From Pollutimonas subterranea (GTDB lineage: Bacteria > Pseudomonadota > Gammaproteobacteria > Burkholderiales > Burkholderiaceae_B), in contig NZ_PDNW01000001.1 of assembly GCF_002849655.1 (NCBI RefSeq), positions 1 to 64,000 of the forward strand: a DNA stretch of 64,000 nucleotides. Reading direction: 5' to 3'. The notes below the pieces were generated by a model, which was given only the letters and a program-made list of their open reading frames with translations, was not told where the DNA came from and searched no databases. Shown here piece by piece: positions 17,857 to 27,586 of the stretch (position 1 is its first letter; each line of letters starts with the position of its first letter). The position numbers were made by a program, and so were the translations under genes.

Positions 17857-19197
17857 ATGACGTACTCGACCTTGTGGTTATCGCAAATCCAGTTCTTTTC
17901 GAGCCTGGGCTTTATGGTGCTGTTCCTTGTCATAGAACTGGGACTGGCATGGGTGCTGCTGTATTTCAAAATACGCTCGCTCGGGGCCGGCAAATCGCCA
18001 TGGACCGAGGCGTATCGCTTCTGGGTGCGTGTGTTTGCGCTGGCCTTTGTCCTGAGCCTTGCCTCCGGCATGCCGGTACTGATCCAGTTCGGAAGTCTTT
18101 GGCCGACGCTCATGGACAAGATTGGCGACGTGGCTGGCCCGTTGCTAGCCGCCGCTATCCTGTCCACCTTCATTTTCAAATCCTGTTTCCTGGGCGCCAT
18201 GCTTTTCGGACAACGCTACGTTTCCGACAAGGTACATGCCTTGCTGGTATTCATGGTCGCCGTGGGTGTGCTGGTTTCATGCTTCTGGCTATTGGTATTG
18301 TTGTCGTGGATGCATACGCCCTCAGGCGTCAGCTGGACGGAAGGGCAATATCAGGTGGTGGACTGGTGGGCGGTGCTGCTTAATCCCGCCTTGCCCTGGT
18401 ATGCGGCTATTTTCCTTTTTTCCAGCGCACTCACGGTGGGCTTCCTGATGCTGGGCGTAGGTGCCGCACAAGCCCTGCGCCGGCCGGTCAACGAAAGTGA
18501 ACGCCTCGTGTTCAGAACTGCCGCCTCTATCGCCTGTGTTGCGGTAGTGCTTCAAGGACTGGCGGTGGTGGGGGCGGGCCGTATGACCGCGCAATACCAG
18601 CCTGCCAAGGCAGCTGCTGCGGCCGCCTACTGGCGCAGCGGCCCGCAGGCTGATTTGATCTTGTTCGCGATGCCGGACGAGCAGGCGGCGGTCAATCGCA
18701 TGGACTGGACATGGCGCAATGCCGGTAGTCACTGGCTGCAGCGTGATGACAGCGGCAACCTCAGGGGATTGGACCGGTTCGCAGGGATGGCGCCACCGGT
18801 GGGCCTGACCTTCTGGTCGTTCAGGCTGGCATTCCTGATAGGCGTGATCATGGCGCTTGTTGCCTCGATCACCCTGTGGCGCGCGCATCGTGTTCACTAC
18901 GACCCGGGCGCCTTGTCGCGCGGATGGCGGCATGTCCTTGCCGGCATGACATTTTCGGGCTGGATGCTGTTGTTGACCGGTCTTGCCTATTTGCTCTTTG
19001 GCTCTTTCCCCTATGCCGTCACGGGCACCATTACGGTAAGCGAGATCGCGGGAAGTATCCATTTCGACGCATTGCTGGGCGGGTATATTGCCTACCTGGT
19101 GCTTTACGCCGCGCTGCTGGCGGGCTTCTTCCAGCTTCTGCGGCATATTGCGCGATATGGTGTCGTTCCCATCGCCCGGCGCAGGGGGCGCGCATGA
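17857..19197 (+). CDS. CydA-like cytochrome bd subunit I homologue lacking haem ligands
   Basis: 446 residues with about nine membrane segments and a clear CydA backbone: LSQIQF near residue 9, GMPVLIQFGSLW near 71, DVAGPLLA near 91, SWMHTPSG near 150, AVLLNP near 172 and FWSFR near 319. Compared from memory with E. coli CydA, H19 corresponds to M20, E99 to A100, E107 to K108, H186 to I185 and M393 to A325. GRQPW is replaced by GSFPY near 382, and the glutamate before it is missing. The first histidine in the chain is H127. It therefore seems unable to bind the three haems in the usual way. It overlaps the cydB-like gene by four bases. Role unknown. Confidence 0.85.
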   Translation: MTYSTLWLSQIQFFSSLGFMVLFLVIELGLAWVLLYFKIRSLGAGKSPWTEAYRFWVRVFALAFVLSLASGMPVLIQFGSLWPTLMDKIGDVAGPLLAAAILSTFIFKSCFLGAMLFGQRYVSDKVHALLVFMVAVGVLVSCFWLLVLLSWMHTPSGVSWTEGQYQVVDWWAVLLNPALPWYAAIFLFSSALTVGFLMLGVGAAQALRRPVNESERLVFRTAASIACVAVVLQGLAVVGAGRMTAQYQPAKAAAAAAYWRSGPQADLILFAMPDEQAAVNRMDWTWRNAGSHWLQRDDSGNLRGLDRFAGMAPPVGLTFWSFRLAFLIGVIMALVASITLWRAHRVHYDPGALSRGWRHVLAGMTFSGWMLLLTGLAYLLFGSFPYAVTGTITVSEIAGSIHFDALLGGYIAYLVLYAALLAGFFQLLRHIARYGVVPIARRRGRA

Positions 19198-20273
19198 TTG
19201 CTACGCTTGCTACGGCGCTTGGGGTGAACGCCCACGATCCGGCGTTCTGGATGCCACTGGTTTTCATGGCCTTGTTGTTTGCCATTATCGTGGCCGGAAC
19301 GGTACTGGACGGATTCGATATCGGCGTAGGTTGCCTGGCTTTGTTCGCGCCATCCGACTTGCGCCCGCGCATGCTTTCATTGCTCAGTCCCTGGCGCGAC
19401 GCGAATGAATTCTGGCTGTTCCTGGGCATGGGTCTCTTCGTCGCGGCGTTCCCTCACGCCTGGGGAAGCGTCATGGGTGAGCTTTACCTGCCGTTGTGCA
19501 TTCTTGCGCTGGGTGTGCTGTTGCGCTCGGTGGCTTTCGAACTGCGTTTGCGCTCGCCGGTAGAGCTGCAGTCCCGCTGGCTGTTCGGCTTCGCATTGGG
19601 TTCCCTTATCACCGCGCTGGCGCATGGCTTCCTGCTGGCCCAAGTCGTGGTCACGTATCAGGACGACGTCGGCTATCTATGGTTCTCGCTGTTCGTGGGC
19701 TTATCAGCGGTTGCGGCCTATTGCCTGCTGGGCTCGGCCTGGCTGATCATGCGCGTGGGAGGGGAGCTGCGCGCCAGGGCGGTGATGTGGGGGCGGCGCG
19801 CCGTTCGTTGGGCGGCAGCAGGAGCAGTTGGTGTCTCGGTGGTGCTTGCTTTCGGAAATGCCGGCATTTTCCTGAAATGGAGCGACGGCCCGCACTGGTC
19901 CATCGTGGTGGCCATGTGGTTCAGTGTGCTGATCTGTTTTGTCTCCATCGAAATGTGCTTTCAACGGATGATCAACAGCAGTTACCGCACGACAGCCCTG
20001 CCGTTTGTCATGACCCTTATGGTATTCCTCATTACCTTGGGCGGGCTCGGCTACAGCTTTTTTCCTTACCTGGTGCTGGACGATATAACCATCTGGGATG
20101 CCGCGGCATCGGTTGATTCGCTACGGCTGGTTCTCGCCGCCACGGTGGTGGCCTTGCCCGTCGCCCTGATCTTCAATCTGTGGGTCTATTGGCGAATGTT
20201 CGGTTTATCCATAGCGCCCACACCTCCCGAATTCAAGGATCAGCGCGCTGGCGGCGGCAACATCGTTGTGTGA
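19194..20273 (+). CDS. CydB-like cytochrome bd subunit II homologue
   Basis: 359 residues, eight to nine membrane segments. The CydB hallmark VLDGFDIGVG near residue 40, followed by SPWRDANEFWLF near residue 65, LFVAAFPHAW and LLRSVAFELR, is kept. CydB normally binds no catalytic haem but is needed for assembly with CydA. The ATGA overlap with the CydA-like gene shows translational coupling and implies that the two form a complex. Since subunit I lacks the haem ligands, the heterodimer is probably not a conventional quinol oxidase. There is no CydX-sized frame directly downstream; risS ends four bases later on the opposite strand. Confidence 0.88.
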   Translation: MIATLATALGVNAHDPAFWMPLVFMALLFAIIVAGTVLDGFDIGVGCLALFAPSDLRPRMLSLLSPWRDANEFWLFLGMGLFVAAFPHAWGSVMGELYLPLCILALGVLLRSVAFELRLRSPVELQSRWLFGFALGSLITALAHGFLLAQVVVTYQDDVGYLWFSLFVGLSAVAAYCLLGSAWLIMRVGGELRARAVMWGRRAVRWAAAGAVGVSVVLAFGNAGIFLKWSDGPHWSIVVAMWFSVLICFVSIEMCFQRMINSSYRTTALPFVMTLMVFLITLGGLGYSFFPYLVLDDITIWDAAASVDSLRLVLAATVVALPVALIFNLWVYWRMFGLSIAPTPPEFKDQRAGGGNIVV

Positions 20274-20277
20274 TGCC

Positions 20278-21681
20278 TCAGAGCACCTTCAGGCGTGGAA
20301 GAGTGATAGTGACTTGCAGCCCGCCCGAGGGAGCCTGGCCCAGGTCCAGCGTGCCGTGGTGTGCCTTGACGATCGCGTCGGCCAATGCCAACCCCAGTCC
20401 CACCGAACCGGTGAGCGTGCGGGCCTCATCCAGCCGCGAGAACGGGCGTAATGCTTCTTCCCGCCGTTCGGCCGAGATTCCCGGGCCGTGGTCGGAAACG
20501 GTAATGATCGCATCGTCCTTCGTGGCGTCCAGAGCGACTTCCACCGGCGCCTTTCCATGGTTCAGTGCATTGGTGATCAGGTTGTCGAGCAACCGGCCCA
20601 TTGCCAGCCGATCGGCTTCAAGAGTCAACGGCTGCGCGCTGGAGCGGACCAGCGTCACGGGGCTGCCTGTGCTTTCCCATGCCGCAACCTGCTCTTCAAG
20701 CCAGGTGTTCACGTCCAGGGCGGCGAACTGGTAGGAGCCCGGGTCGGAGCCGCGCACGAAGCCGATGAACTGGTTCACCATGCGCTGCATGTCCTGAACG
20801 TCCTTGAGCATGCCCTCTTTGAAGGTGGCGTCCTCCATCATTTCGATGCGTAGCCACATGCGCGACAGCGGTCCTTTCAGGTCGTGGGGCAAGCCGGCGA
20901 GCAACGTTCGCTGTACCGCCGCGGATTGTTCCAGGGTGTCGAGCATGGCATTGAAACGTTCGCCGAGAACCCGTGTCTCGCTGGGCCCGGACGGTGTGAC
21001 GCGCTGGGGCTGGCCGGCGGCAAGTTGATCCGCCGCCTTGGCCAGCCGGGTCAGGGGACGGGTAATGTGCCAGGAAAATGCCGCTGCCAATAGCAGGAAC
21101 ACTCCCATGCCGGTCAGCCATACGGCGATCAACGGCGTTGCCACGGGCGGCGCGATCCGGTCCAGCGGAATGACCATCCATTCCCGGTTGCGCCGGGATT
21201 CGTCCAGGTCCGCATCAGGCAACATCGATATGTACAGGCGCGGCTCTGGTCCGCGCGAAAGCGCGACACGCGTGTCGTCGCTTAGCCGCCTGTTCAGCGC
21301 CTGGACAAATGTGCGCAGGTTGTTCCTGATGTCATTGGGAGGCGGGCGGTGGTCGTGCCGATTCTCCCGCGCGGGGCGCCGTTCTTCGAGGCTGGCGTCC
21401 GAAGGCAGGCTGCGCGACCACAGATGCCATTGGTTTTGCGAGGCAGTACGTACGAAACCCGGCCGCTGCTCTGCAGGAATTTCCGCCAGTGCGGCCCGCA
21501 GGGTGCGTATGGTCGTGGCCGTGAATTCGACGGCAACCTCTTCGGTGAACTGCTTGCGATAGTGGGATACGGTGGCAAAGGTGGCAGCCTGGACCAATAA
21601 TATGGTCCCCAGCGTAAGCAGAACCATGCGCGTGCGCAGCGACCGAGGCAACAATGAACGCAGCGTCATCGTGCGAGTCAC
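20278..21681 (-). CDS. risS: RisS-type sensor histidine kinase
   Basis: 467 residues. A membrane helix near residues 18-38 and another near 190-210 enclose a periplasmic domain of about 150 residues rich in Arg and Asp. Then come HAMP (ITRPLTRLAKAADQL), the H-box LAGLPHDLKGPLSR with the phosphorylated His, the N-box LLDNLITNALNHG and the ATP-lid glycines DHGPGIS and GSVGLGLA. It resembles EnvZ and the Bordetella RisS. It starts at GTG 21681, overlapping the risA stop by four bases (GTGA). The frame is intact, unlike the risS pseudogene reported in B. pertussis. Confidence 0.9.
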   Translation of the reverse strand: MTRTMTLRSLLPRSLRTRMVLLTLGTILLVQAATFATVSHYRKQFTEEVAVEFTATTIRTLRAALAEIPAEQRPGFVRTASQNQWHLWSRSLPSDASLEERRPARENRHDHRPPPNDIRNNLRTFVQALNRRLSDDTRVALSRGPEPRLYISMLPDADLDESRRNREWMVIPLDRIAPPVATPLIAVWLTGMGVFLLLAAAFSWHITRPLTRLAKAADQLAAGQPQRVTPSGPSETRVLGERFNAMLDTLEQSAAVQRTLLAGLPHDLKGPLSRMWLRIEMMEDATFKEGMLKDVQDMQRMVNQFIGFVRGSDPGSYQFAALDVNTWLEEQVAAWESTGSPVTLVRSSAQPLTLEADRLAMGRLLDNLITNALNHGKAPVEVALDATKDDAIITVSDHGPGISAERREEALRPFSRLDEARTLTGSVGLGLALADAIVKAHHGTLDLGQAPSGGLQVTITLPRLKVL

Positions 21682-22379
21682 GGCGAAAACCGGTAGCCGA
21701 CTCCCCAGACGGTCTGTATCCAGCGCGGCTGCTTGGGATCGTCCTCGATGGCGCGACGCAGGCGCAGCACCGCAATGTCGATGGCCCGGTCATTGCGTTC
21801 GCCTTCGTCATCGTCACGTGCCAGGGCCAGCAGGCGATCCCTGGACAAGGGCTTTCCGGGGTTATTGATCAAGGCCTCCAGCAAATTGACTTCACCTCCG
21901 GTCAGCTTGATGATGGCGTCTTCCTTGCTGAGTTGCCGGGTAGAAGGGTCGAAGACGAATGGACCAAACACTACCGGCTTGTCCTTGGTGAGTGCCGATG
22001 CGCCTTTTTTTCGACGTAATACCGCCTCGATGCGCGCCAGGAGTTCGCGCGGGTCAAAAGGCTTGCCCAGGTAATCGTCAGCCCCGGCCTCCAGGCCGAT
22101 GACGCGGTCCACGGTCTCGTCGCGTCCAGTGAGTAAAATAACGGGGATGTCCTCACCCTGCTGCCGCAGGCGGCGGCAGGCTTCCGCCCCATCGCCGTCC
22201 GGCATCATGCGGTCGAGTACGATCAGGTCGGGTGAATACCGTTGAATGCGGGCAGCCAGGTCGCTGGCGTCGGGCGCAAGCAGCGTGTCGTAACTATGAC
22301 GGTTAAGATAGTCGGCAAGCAGTTGGCGCAAGGCGGGATCGTCGTCAACGACCAGTACTTTTACTAGGGGATTTTCCAT
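21678..22379 (-). CDS. risA: RisA/OmpR-type response regulator
   Basis: 233 residues. The receiver domain has the acidic pair in VVDDDPALR, the phosphoacceptor Asp in LIVLDRMMPDGDG (near residue 55), Thr in ILLTGRDE and Lys in YLGKPFDP. The C-terminal winged-helix domain is of the OmpR type (LTGGEVNLLEALINNPGKPL, VLRLRRAIEDDP, TVWGVGYRF). It probably controls outer-membrane or stress genes in response to its partner kinase. The start ATG at 22377-22379 (MENPLVKV) is preferred over the upstream in-frame codon, as the family N-terminus begins just before KVLVVDDD. Confidence 0.93.
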   Translation of the reverse strand: MENPLVKVLVVDDDPALRQLLADYLNRHSYDTLLAPDASDLAARIQRYSPDLIVLDRMMPDGDGAEACRRLRQQGEDIPVILLTGRDETVDRVIGLEAGADDYLGKPFDPRELLARIEAVLRRKKGASALTKDKPVVFGPFVFDPSTRQLSKEDAIIKLTGGEVNLLEALINNPGKPLSRDRLLALARDDDEGERNDRAIDIAVLRLRRAIEDDPKQPRWIQTVWGVGYRFSP

Positions 22380-22485
22380 AGGCCAAAGTGTGCCCCTTGG
22401 CCTGGCGTCTGGCAAGCGCCGGAAATCGACTGAAATAGGTGTCGGCGCCGATGCATGGCTTCATGTTTATTTACACGGGAAACAA

Positions 22486-24276
22486 ATGATAGGGCACCCC
22501 ATACATTCCATGCGCAAGCGCCTCGCCGGCTATTCGTGGCTATCGGATTTGCCCGCTATGTTGTGCTGGGCCGCATTGACCGGGGTCCTGGGTGCATTCA
22601 GCACCATCCTGTTTCACGAGGGCATGCACCTTATACAGAACCTGGTCGCCGGCCGTAGCGGCTCTATTGTGGGCGTCACACAGAGTCTCCCATCGTATGG
22701 GCGCTTGCTGTTTCCTGCCGTCGGCGGGCTGGTGGCAGGTATCTTGTTGTGGCTGGCATCAAAAATGGGCGCCGGAGCGCACTCCGACTATATGGAAGCG
22801 GTGGCCCTCGGAGATGGCCGGTTGTCGATACGGCAAGGCCTGTTGCGCTCGCTTTCATCGTTATTCACGGTGGCGTCGGGCGGCTCCATCGGACGCGAAG
22901 GCGCCATGGTGCATATGGCGGCGCTCGGCGCATCGGCAATAGGCCGGTTCACGTCTTTCGGCACGTCCCGCTTGCGCCTGCTGGTGGCGTGTGGCGCGGC
23001 GGCGGGCGTGGCGTCCGCTTATGGTGCGCCCATCGCAGGCGCATTGTTCGTGGCTGAAATCGTACTGGGCACGATGACCATGCAGAGCTTCGGCCCGCTG
23101 CTTGTGGCGGCGGCCTCCGCGAACGTCGTCATGCGCATGACCGGGCATTATCAAACTACATACGCCATGGCCGATATGCCGGAAGTTCCCGGCATTGAAG
23201 TGCTTCCCTTCGTACTGCTGGGCGGGGTGGCCGGTCTGGCCGCTCCCATGTTCCTGAAGTTCCTGGATGTCGCGCGCAATCGATTCAAAAGTACCGGGCT
23301 GCCGCTGCCCATACGCCTGGCCCTGGGCGGCGCCTTGCTGGGCGCGTTGCTGATGATGCTGCCTGAAGTGGCGGGCAATGGCTACAGCGTGGTGTCTTCC
23401 TTGCTGCACACATCCTGGACCTGGCATGCCGTTGTCCTGATTCTGATTTGCAAGGTGCTGGCCACAGCGCTGACCGTGGGCTCGGGGGCGGTAGGGGGGG
23501 TATTCACGCCCGCTCTTTTTGTGGGCGGGGCCATCGGGACACTGTTCGGGAAGCTAATGGAGCTGGCCTGGCCGGGCATGACGACCGAGATATACATGTA
23601 TACATTGGTTGGCATGGGGAGTTTCCTGGGGGCGGCGACCAGTGCTCCGCTCATGGCTATATTGATGATATTCGAGATGACCCTGAGCTATCAATTGGTC
23701 CTGCCCCTGATGCTCGCCTGCGTGATTGCGTATTTCGTATCGCGTGCAGTGGCCGAGGTCGCCATGTATGATGTAACGGTTGTGCGCGAACGCGATGCTG
23801 TGTTGCGCCAACAACTGCGCAGCACGATGCTCGACGAACTGTTGCGCCCGGCTACGACCGTCGTCGTGACGACGTCGCCGGTCAGCGAGGCGCTGCAGAT
23901 GTTCCTGGACTATCCCGTCAGGTATCTGTATGTGGTCGACGAGGAAAATATTTTCCAGGGCGTCATCGCCCAGCAGGATCTGACCAGCTTATTGCTGGGC
24001 CAAAGCGACATACACGCGAGGCTGGCCGGCGAGGTGTTGCGCCGCGATTTCGTCAAGACGCTGCATCCCGGCATGACACTGGACGAAGCCCAGGATATCT
24101 TCGTGCAGTTCCAGGGCGAGCGCCTGCCCGTGGTCAGCCGCGGCGAGCAACCCACGCTGCTTGGCGTGGTCTACAAGTCATCGGTGCTGGAAAAATATAG
24201 CGCCATCAAGCGATCCTTGGATGCCGGCGGCGAGGCCATGTTGGCGTTTGGACCCATACGCCGCCCACGTAACTGA
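22486..24276 (+). CDS. CLC-family chloride channel/transporter with CBS domains
   Basis: About 596 residues. The CLC core (residues 10-430) shows GGSIGREGAMVH with the gating glutamate, and GAVGGVFTPALFVGGAIG. The C-terminus has two CBS motifs (LRPATTVVVTTSPVSEALQ and FVKTLHPGMTLDEAQ regions) that usually sense nucleotides. In the helix corresponding to the internal proton glutamate of E. coli ClcA, the segment LFVAEIVLG has isoleucine where E203 is expected. This may mean channel-like or uncoupled transport, an inference from one residue. The start at 22486 has GGGA six bases upstream. It is transcribed away from risA. Confidence 0.88.
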   Translation: MIGHPIHSMRKRLAGYSWLSDLPAMLCWAALTGVLGAFSTILFHEGMHLIQNLVAGRSGSIVGVTQSLPSYGRLLFPAVGGLVAGILLWLASKMGAGAHSDYMEAVALGDGRLSIRQGLLRSLSSLFTVASGGSIGREGAMVHMAALGASAIGRFTSFGTSRLRLLVACGAAAGVASAYGAPIAGALFVAEIVLGTMTMQSFGPLLVAAASANVVMRMTGHYQTTYAMADMPEVPGIEVLPFVLLGGVAGLAAPMFLKFLDVARNRFKSTGLPLPIRLALGGALLGALLMMLPEVAGNGYSVVSSLLHTSWTWHAVVLILICKVLATALTVGSGAVGGVFTPALFVGGAIGTLFGKLMELAWPGMTTEIYMYTLVGMGSFLGAATSAPLMAILMIFEMTLSYQLVLPLMLACVIAYFVSRAVAEVAMYDVTVVRERDAVLRQQLRSTMLDELLRPATTVVVTTSPVSEALQMFLDYPVRYLYVVDEENIFQGVIAQQDLTSLLLGQSDIHARLAGEVLRRDFVKTLHPGMTLDEAQDIFVQFQGERLPVVSRGEQPTLLGVVYKSSVLEKYSAIKRSLDAGGEAMLAFGPIRRPRN

Positions 24277-24320
24277 GCTCACGCTCCGAATTTACCGAGA
24301 CAACGATTTCCCTGGTTTAC

Positions 24321-25484
24321 ATGACGTTTTTTCCAACGATACAGCGATTGACCTGCATAGCCACGTGGTGCATGTTGGCAGCTTCCACCTGGACCGATAG
24401 CGCCGGAGCGCGATCCGGCCCTACGCTGCGCGACCTGGCGCCCATACAGTTGTATGCGGTGCCTGAGGTATCGGTTGATCCGCCACGCCCCTTGTCCGAT
24501 CCGGCCGATGCCGGGCCGATGTCAGGCGTACCCATATTGGACGCAATGGATTCTGCCGATGCGCTCGAGATTCCGGATATTCCCTACGATTATTTCTGGG
24601 GCGAGACCGATTTTCAGAAGTGGCATCGAACCAAAGTTTCGAGGGCCTCGCCGGGCTTGCTCGGCTCGCTGGGACGGCAGCGCGCGCCGCGCTTGCGGGC
24701 CAGATGGTTGTCGACACCGTCCCAGGGTCCATGGACATTCGGGGCCAGCAACTGGCGCTATACCGGAGAACAGGGACTGGGCGTGAGCCTGGGCAATAAC
24801 GAAATCGAGGTGCCGGCCTGGGGCAACACGGCGCGGATGGGCGGCATCAGCGTGTCGCAATCGTCCCAGGCGGGCTCTGATAGCCAGCGGTGGCAGTATG
24901 CCGTATCGGTGGGCGCTTTGGATTATTCCAGCCAGCCTCAAGGCGACCTGAACTATGGCCCGACGGCAAGCAACACGGTTTTGCGTTATCAGGTCAATCC
25001 GCAGGTCACGCTGGAGTCCCAGCTGGAGACGGCGCCCGATTTGATTACCACGGGCGTAGGAGGGCGTTACGCCACCGACGGCTGGGGCGCCTGGAGCGCC
25101 GGCGTTGCCAAGGCCAGCTACGGCATGCATCAAGGCTGGCGATATCAGGCGGCCTACGAGGTCGATGTGCTCGATACCCTGCAGCTATCCTGGCTGAGCG
25201 AGCGCCACACCACCGGCTTCGCCGACCTTAGTCGCTACGCCGACGGCATATCGGTCGGTGGCGTCCGGCAGCAGGTATCAGCCAGCGTACCCTTGGGGCG
25301 CTGGGGAGACGTAGCAGGGATGTATGAAAGTTCGCGTCCTTCCGTCGGAGATACGCAACGCAGCTTTGGGCTTACGCAACAGTTCTGGTACAGCCCTAAT
25401 CTTCGCATCGGCCTCAAGGCAGAGCGCCAGCTTGTCACTGGCGACTATGATGTAGGCATTCGTTTTTCAGTTCCTATCAATTAG
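24321..25484 (+). CDS. predicted outer-membrane beta-barrel-like protein, function unknown
   Basis: 387 residues with an N-terminal hydrophobic signal-like stretch ([17 protein letters not shown]). Residues 35-130 are Pro/Asp-rich and probably disordered; residues 130-387 alternate hydrophobic and polar residues with many aromatic and Gly residues, as in outer-membrane barrels ([34 protein letters not shown]). The pattern faintly resembles the barrel part of fimbrial ushers, but plug and chaperone-binding domains are absent. It ends one base before the recQ start codon, so the two are probably on one transcript. I cannot assign a family. Confidence 0.65.
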   Translation: MTFFPTIQRLTCIATWCMLAASTWTDSAGARSGPTLRDLAPIQLYAVPEVSVDPPRPLSDPADAGPMSGVPILDAMDSADALEIPDIPYDYFWGETDFQKWHRTKVSRASPGLLGSLGRQRAPRLRARWLSTPSQGPWTFGASNWRYTGEQGLGVSLGNNEIEVPAWGNTARMGGISVSQSSQAGSDSQRWQYAVSVGALDYSSQPQGDLNYGPTASNTVLRYQVNPQVTLESQLETAPDLITTGVGGRYATDGWGAWSAGVAKASYGMHQGWRYQAAYEVDVLDTLQLSWLSERHTTGFADLSRYADGISVGGVRQQVSASVPLGRWGDVAGMYESSRPSVGDTQRSFGLTQQFWYSPNLRIGLKAERQLVTGDYDVGIRFSVPIN

Positions 25485-25485
25485 C

Positions 25486-27303
25486 ATGCACACCTCGTCC
25501 CTCGAAACGCTACAGCAAATTTTTGGTTACGACTCTTTTCGTGGCGACCAGCAGGCTATCATCGACCATGTCGTACAGGGTGGTGACGCCTTGGTGCTCA
25601 TGCCGACCGGTGGCGGGAAATCTCTTTGCTATCAGATTCCGGCGCTGGTTCGTCCGGGAACCGGCATCGTGATTTCGCCCCTGATTGCACTCATGCAAGA
25701 CCAGGTCGACGCCTTGCTCGAGCTGGGCGTGAGGGCGGCTTTCCTGAACTCTTCGCAAGACTGGCGTACCTCGCGCGACGTGGAGCAAGCGTTCCTGGCC
25801 GGCGAATTGGACTTGTTGTACGTCGCGCCGGAAAGGCTGCTGACAGACCGGTGCCTGGAACTCTTGTCCGGCGGGCGGATTTCACTGTTTGCCATCGATG
25901 AGGCGCATTGTGTATCGCAGTGGGGGCACGATTTCCGGCCCGAATATCTGGGCTTGTCGCTGCTGCATGAGCGATGGCCAAATGTGCCGCGACTGGCTCT
26001 GACGGCGACAGCAACCACCGTTACGCGGCGTGAAATCGCCGAGCGCCTGGCTCTGGACGATGCGCCGCATTTCGTCGCCAGTTTCGATCGGCCCAATATC
26101 CGTTACCGCATCATTGAAAAGAACGAAGTCAGGCGGCAATTGCTGGCCTTTATCCAGGCCGAGCACACGGGCGATTGCGGAATCGTGTATTGCCTTTCCC
26201 GCGCCCGCGTGGAGGAGACCGCCGAATTCCTGTGCCAGAACGGAATCGATGCGCTTCCTTACCATGCGGGATTGAATCCTGCCGTGCGTGCTGCGAATCA
26301 AGCGCGTTTCTTGCGTGAAGAAGGCATGGTCATGGTGGCCACTATTGCATTTGGCATGGGAGTGAACAAACCGGACGTACGGTTTGTTGCGCACATAGAT
26401 TTGCCCAAATCGGTGGAAGGCTATTATCAGGAAACAGGCCGAGCAGGACGCGATGGGCAGCCGGCAACCGCATGGTTGGCTTATGGGCTGCAAGATGTGG
26501 TCCAACAGCGCCGCATGATCAATGAATCGGCCGGCGACGACGCATTCAGGCGTCGCCTGGGAGCGCAGCTTGATGCCATGCTGGGCCTGTGTGAAACCGT
26601 CACGTGCCGGCGCCAGCGGTTGCTGGCCTATTTCGAACAGACCATAGAGCCTTGTGGCAATTGCGACACCTGCCTGGAGCCGCCCCAGGCGTGGGACGGT
26701 ACGATTGCCGCCCAGAAGATTCTGTCGGCGGTCTATCGTTTATGGCGTGAACGGGGTCAGCGTTTTGGCGCCGGCCATCTGATCGATATCCTGCGTGGCA
26801 AGTCTACAGACAGAATCCAGCAATACCAGCATGAAACGATGACTGTTTACGGAATAGGCGCTGACTTGTCGGAACAGGCGTGGCGCGGTGTACTAAGGCA
26901 ATTGCTGGCCCAAAGCCTCCTGGCTGTCGACCATGAGGGATACGGTACCCTGGCGCTCACGGATGCTAGCCGTGCAGTGCTCAAGGGCGAACGCACCTTG
27001 ATGTTTCGTCGCGAGCCGGAAAAGAAAGCGCGCAGTTCGCGCAGCACGGGCGCAAGCAAAAGCAAGGAAGCCATTGTCCTGCCCGGAGAAGCCCAGCAGC
27101 GTTTCGAGCATCTCCGGACATGGCGCTCGGAAGTGGCGCGCAGCCATGGCGTGCCGGCCTACGTCATCTTTCATGACGCCACCTTGCGGGAAATTGCGTT
27201 GTCGTGCCCGCAAACGCTGGACGACCTCGGTGGCATCAGCGGCGTGGGCGTGCGCAAGCGCGATGCCTATGGGGAAGAGTTGTTGCGGTGTGTACGGGGC
27301 TAG
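25486..27303 (+). CDS. recQ: ATP-dependent DNA helicase RecQ
   Basis: 605 residues, the usual RecQ length. Walker A is [12 protein letters not shown] (near residue 43), the DEAH box is [19 protein letters not shown] with the aromatic loop (near residue 138), and motif VI is [13 protein letters not shown] zinc-binding RQC domain ([10 protein letters not shown]...CGNCDTC) and an HRDC domain (residues 525-600) complete the family layout. RecQ unwinds recombination and stalled-fork intermediates with a 3'-5' polarity. It is translationally close to the preceding outer-membrane-like gene and is followed by a long inverted repeat. Confidence 0.96.
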   Translation: MHTSSLETLQQIFGYDSFRGDQQAIIDHVVQGGDALVLMPTGGGKSLCYQIPALVRPGTGIVISPLIALMQDQVDALLELGVRAAFLNSSQDWRTSRDVEQAFLAGELDLLYVAPERLLTDRCLELLSGGRISLFAIDEAHCVSQWGHDFRPEYLGLSLLHERWPNVPRLALTATATTVTRREIAERLALDDAPHFVASFDRPNIRYRIIEKNEVRRQLLAFIQAEHTGDCGIVYCLSRARVEETAEFLCQNGIDALPYHAGLNPAVRAANQARFLREEGMVMVATIAFGMGVNKPDVRFVAHIDLPKSVEGYYQETGRAGRDGQPATAWLAYGLQDVVQQRRMINESAGDDAFRRRLGAQLDAMLGLCETVTCRRQRLLAYFEQTIEPCGNCDTCLEPPQAWDGTIAAQKILSAVYRLWRERGQRFGAGHLIDILRGKSTDRIQQYQHETMTVYGIGADLSEQAWRGVLRQLLAQSLLAVDHEGYGTLALTDASRAVLKGERTLMFRREPEKKARSSRSTGASKSKEAIVLPGEAQQRFEHLRTWRSEVARSHGVPAYVIFHDATLREIALSCPQTLDDLGGISGVGVRKRDAYGEELLRCVRG

Positions 27304-27308
27304 TTTTT

Positions 27309-27506
27309 GATGACGTTGCCCGGGGTGGGTGACGGCAGTCCGGCACGGCGTGCTTATTTCCGCGTCTGCCTCGTCCAGCCGGGCGTCGGCCGAACTCCCT
27401 GCGCTTCGCTCCGGTCAGACAGCGGCCGACGACACCTCCCGGCTTCCCTTCGGCAGCACGCGGCGCACGCCTACTCGCCGGACTGCCCCCGCCCACCCCG
27501 TACAAC
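27309..27506. repeat. long imperfect inverted repeat between recQ and ruvB
   Basis: The outer arms 27312-27344 and 27477-27506 pair imperfectly (GGGGTGGG...GCAGTCCGGC against GCCGGACTGC...CCCACCCC). Inner arms such as GTCGGCCG and CGGCCGAC pair near 27386 and 27424. The 23 bases at 27309-27331 match 22 of 23 with the reverse complement of 2253-2275 in the element between pabC and pabB, so both belong to one repeat family. It sits in the gap between the convergent recQ and ruvB genes, where it could also terminate both. Confidence 0.65.
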
Positions 27507-27586
27507 TGCGCAATAGGAAACTTGCCGGCCTTACGGCCTGATTCCGGCTTCAAATCAAACGTGCACTTTGTCGCCGGTGATTCAAG

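Noticed and set aside
20278-21681. risS as a pseudogene, as in B. pertussis
   Set aside because: The frame is intact with HAMP, H-box, N-box and ATP-lid motifs all present.
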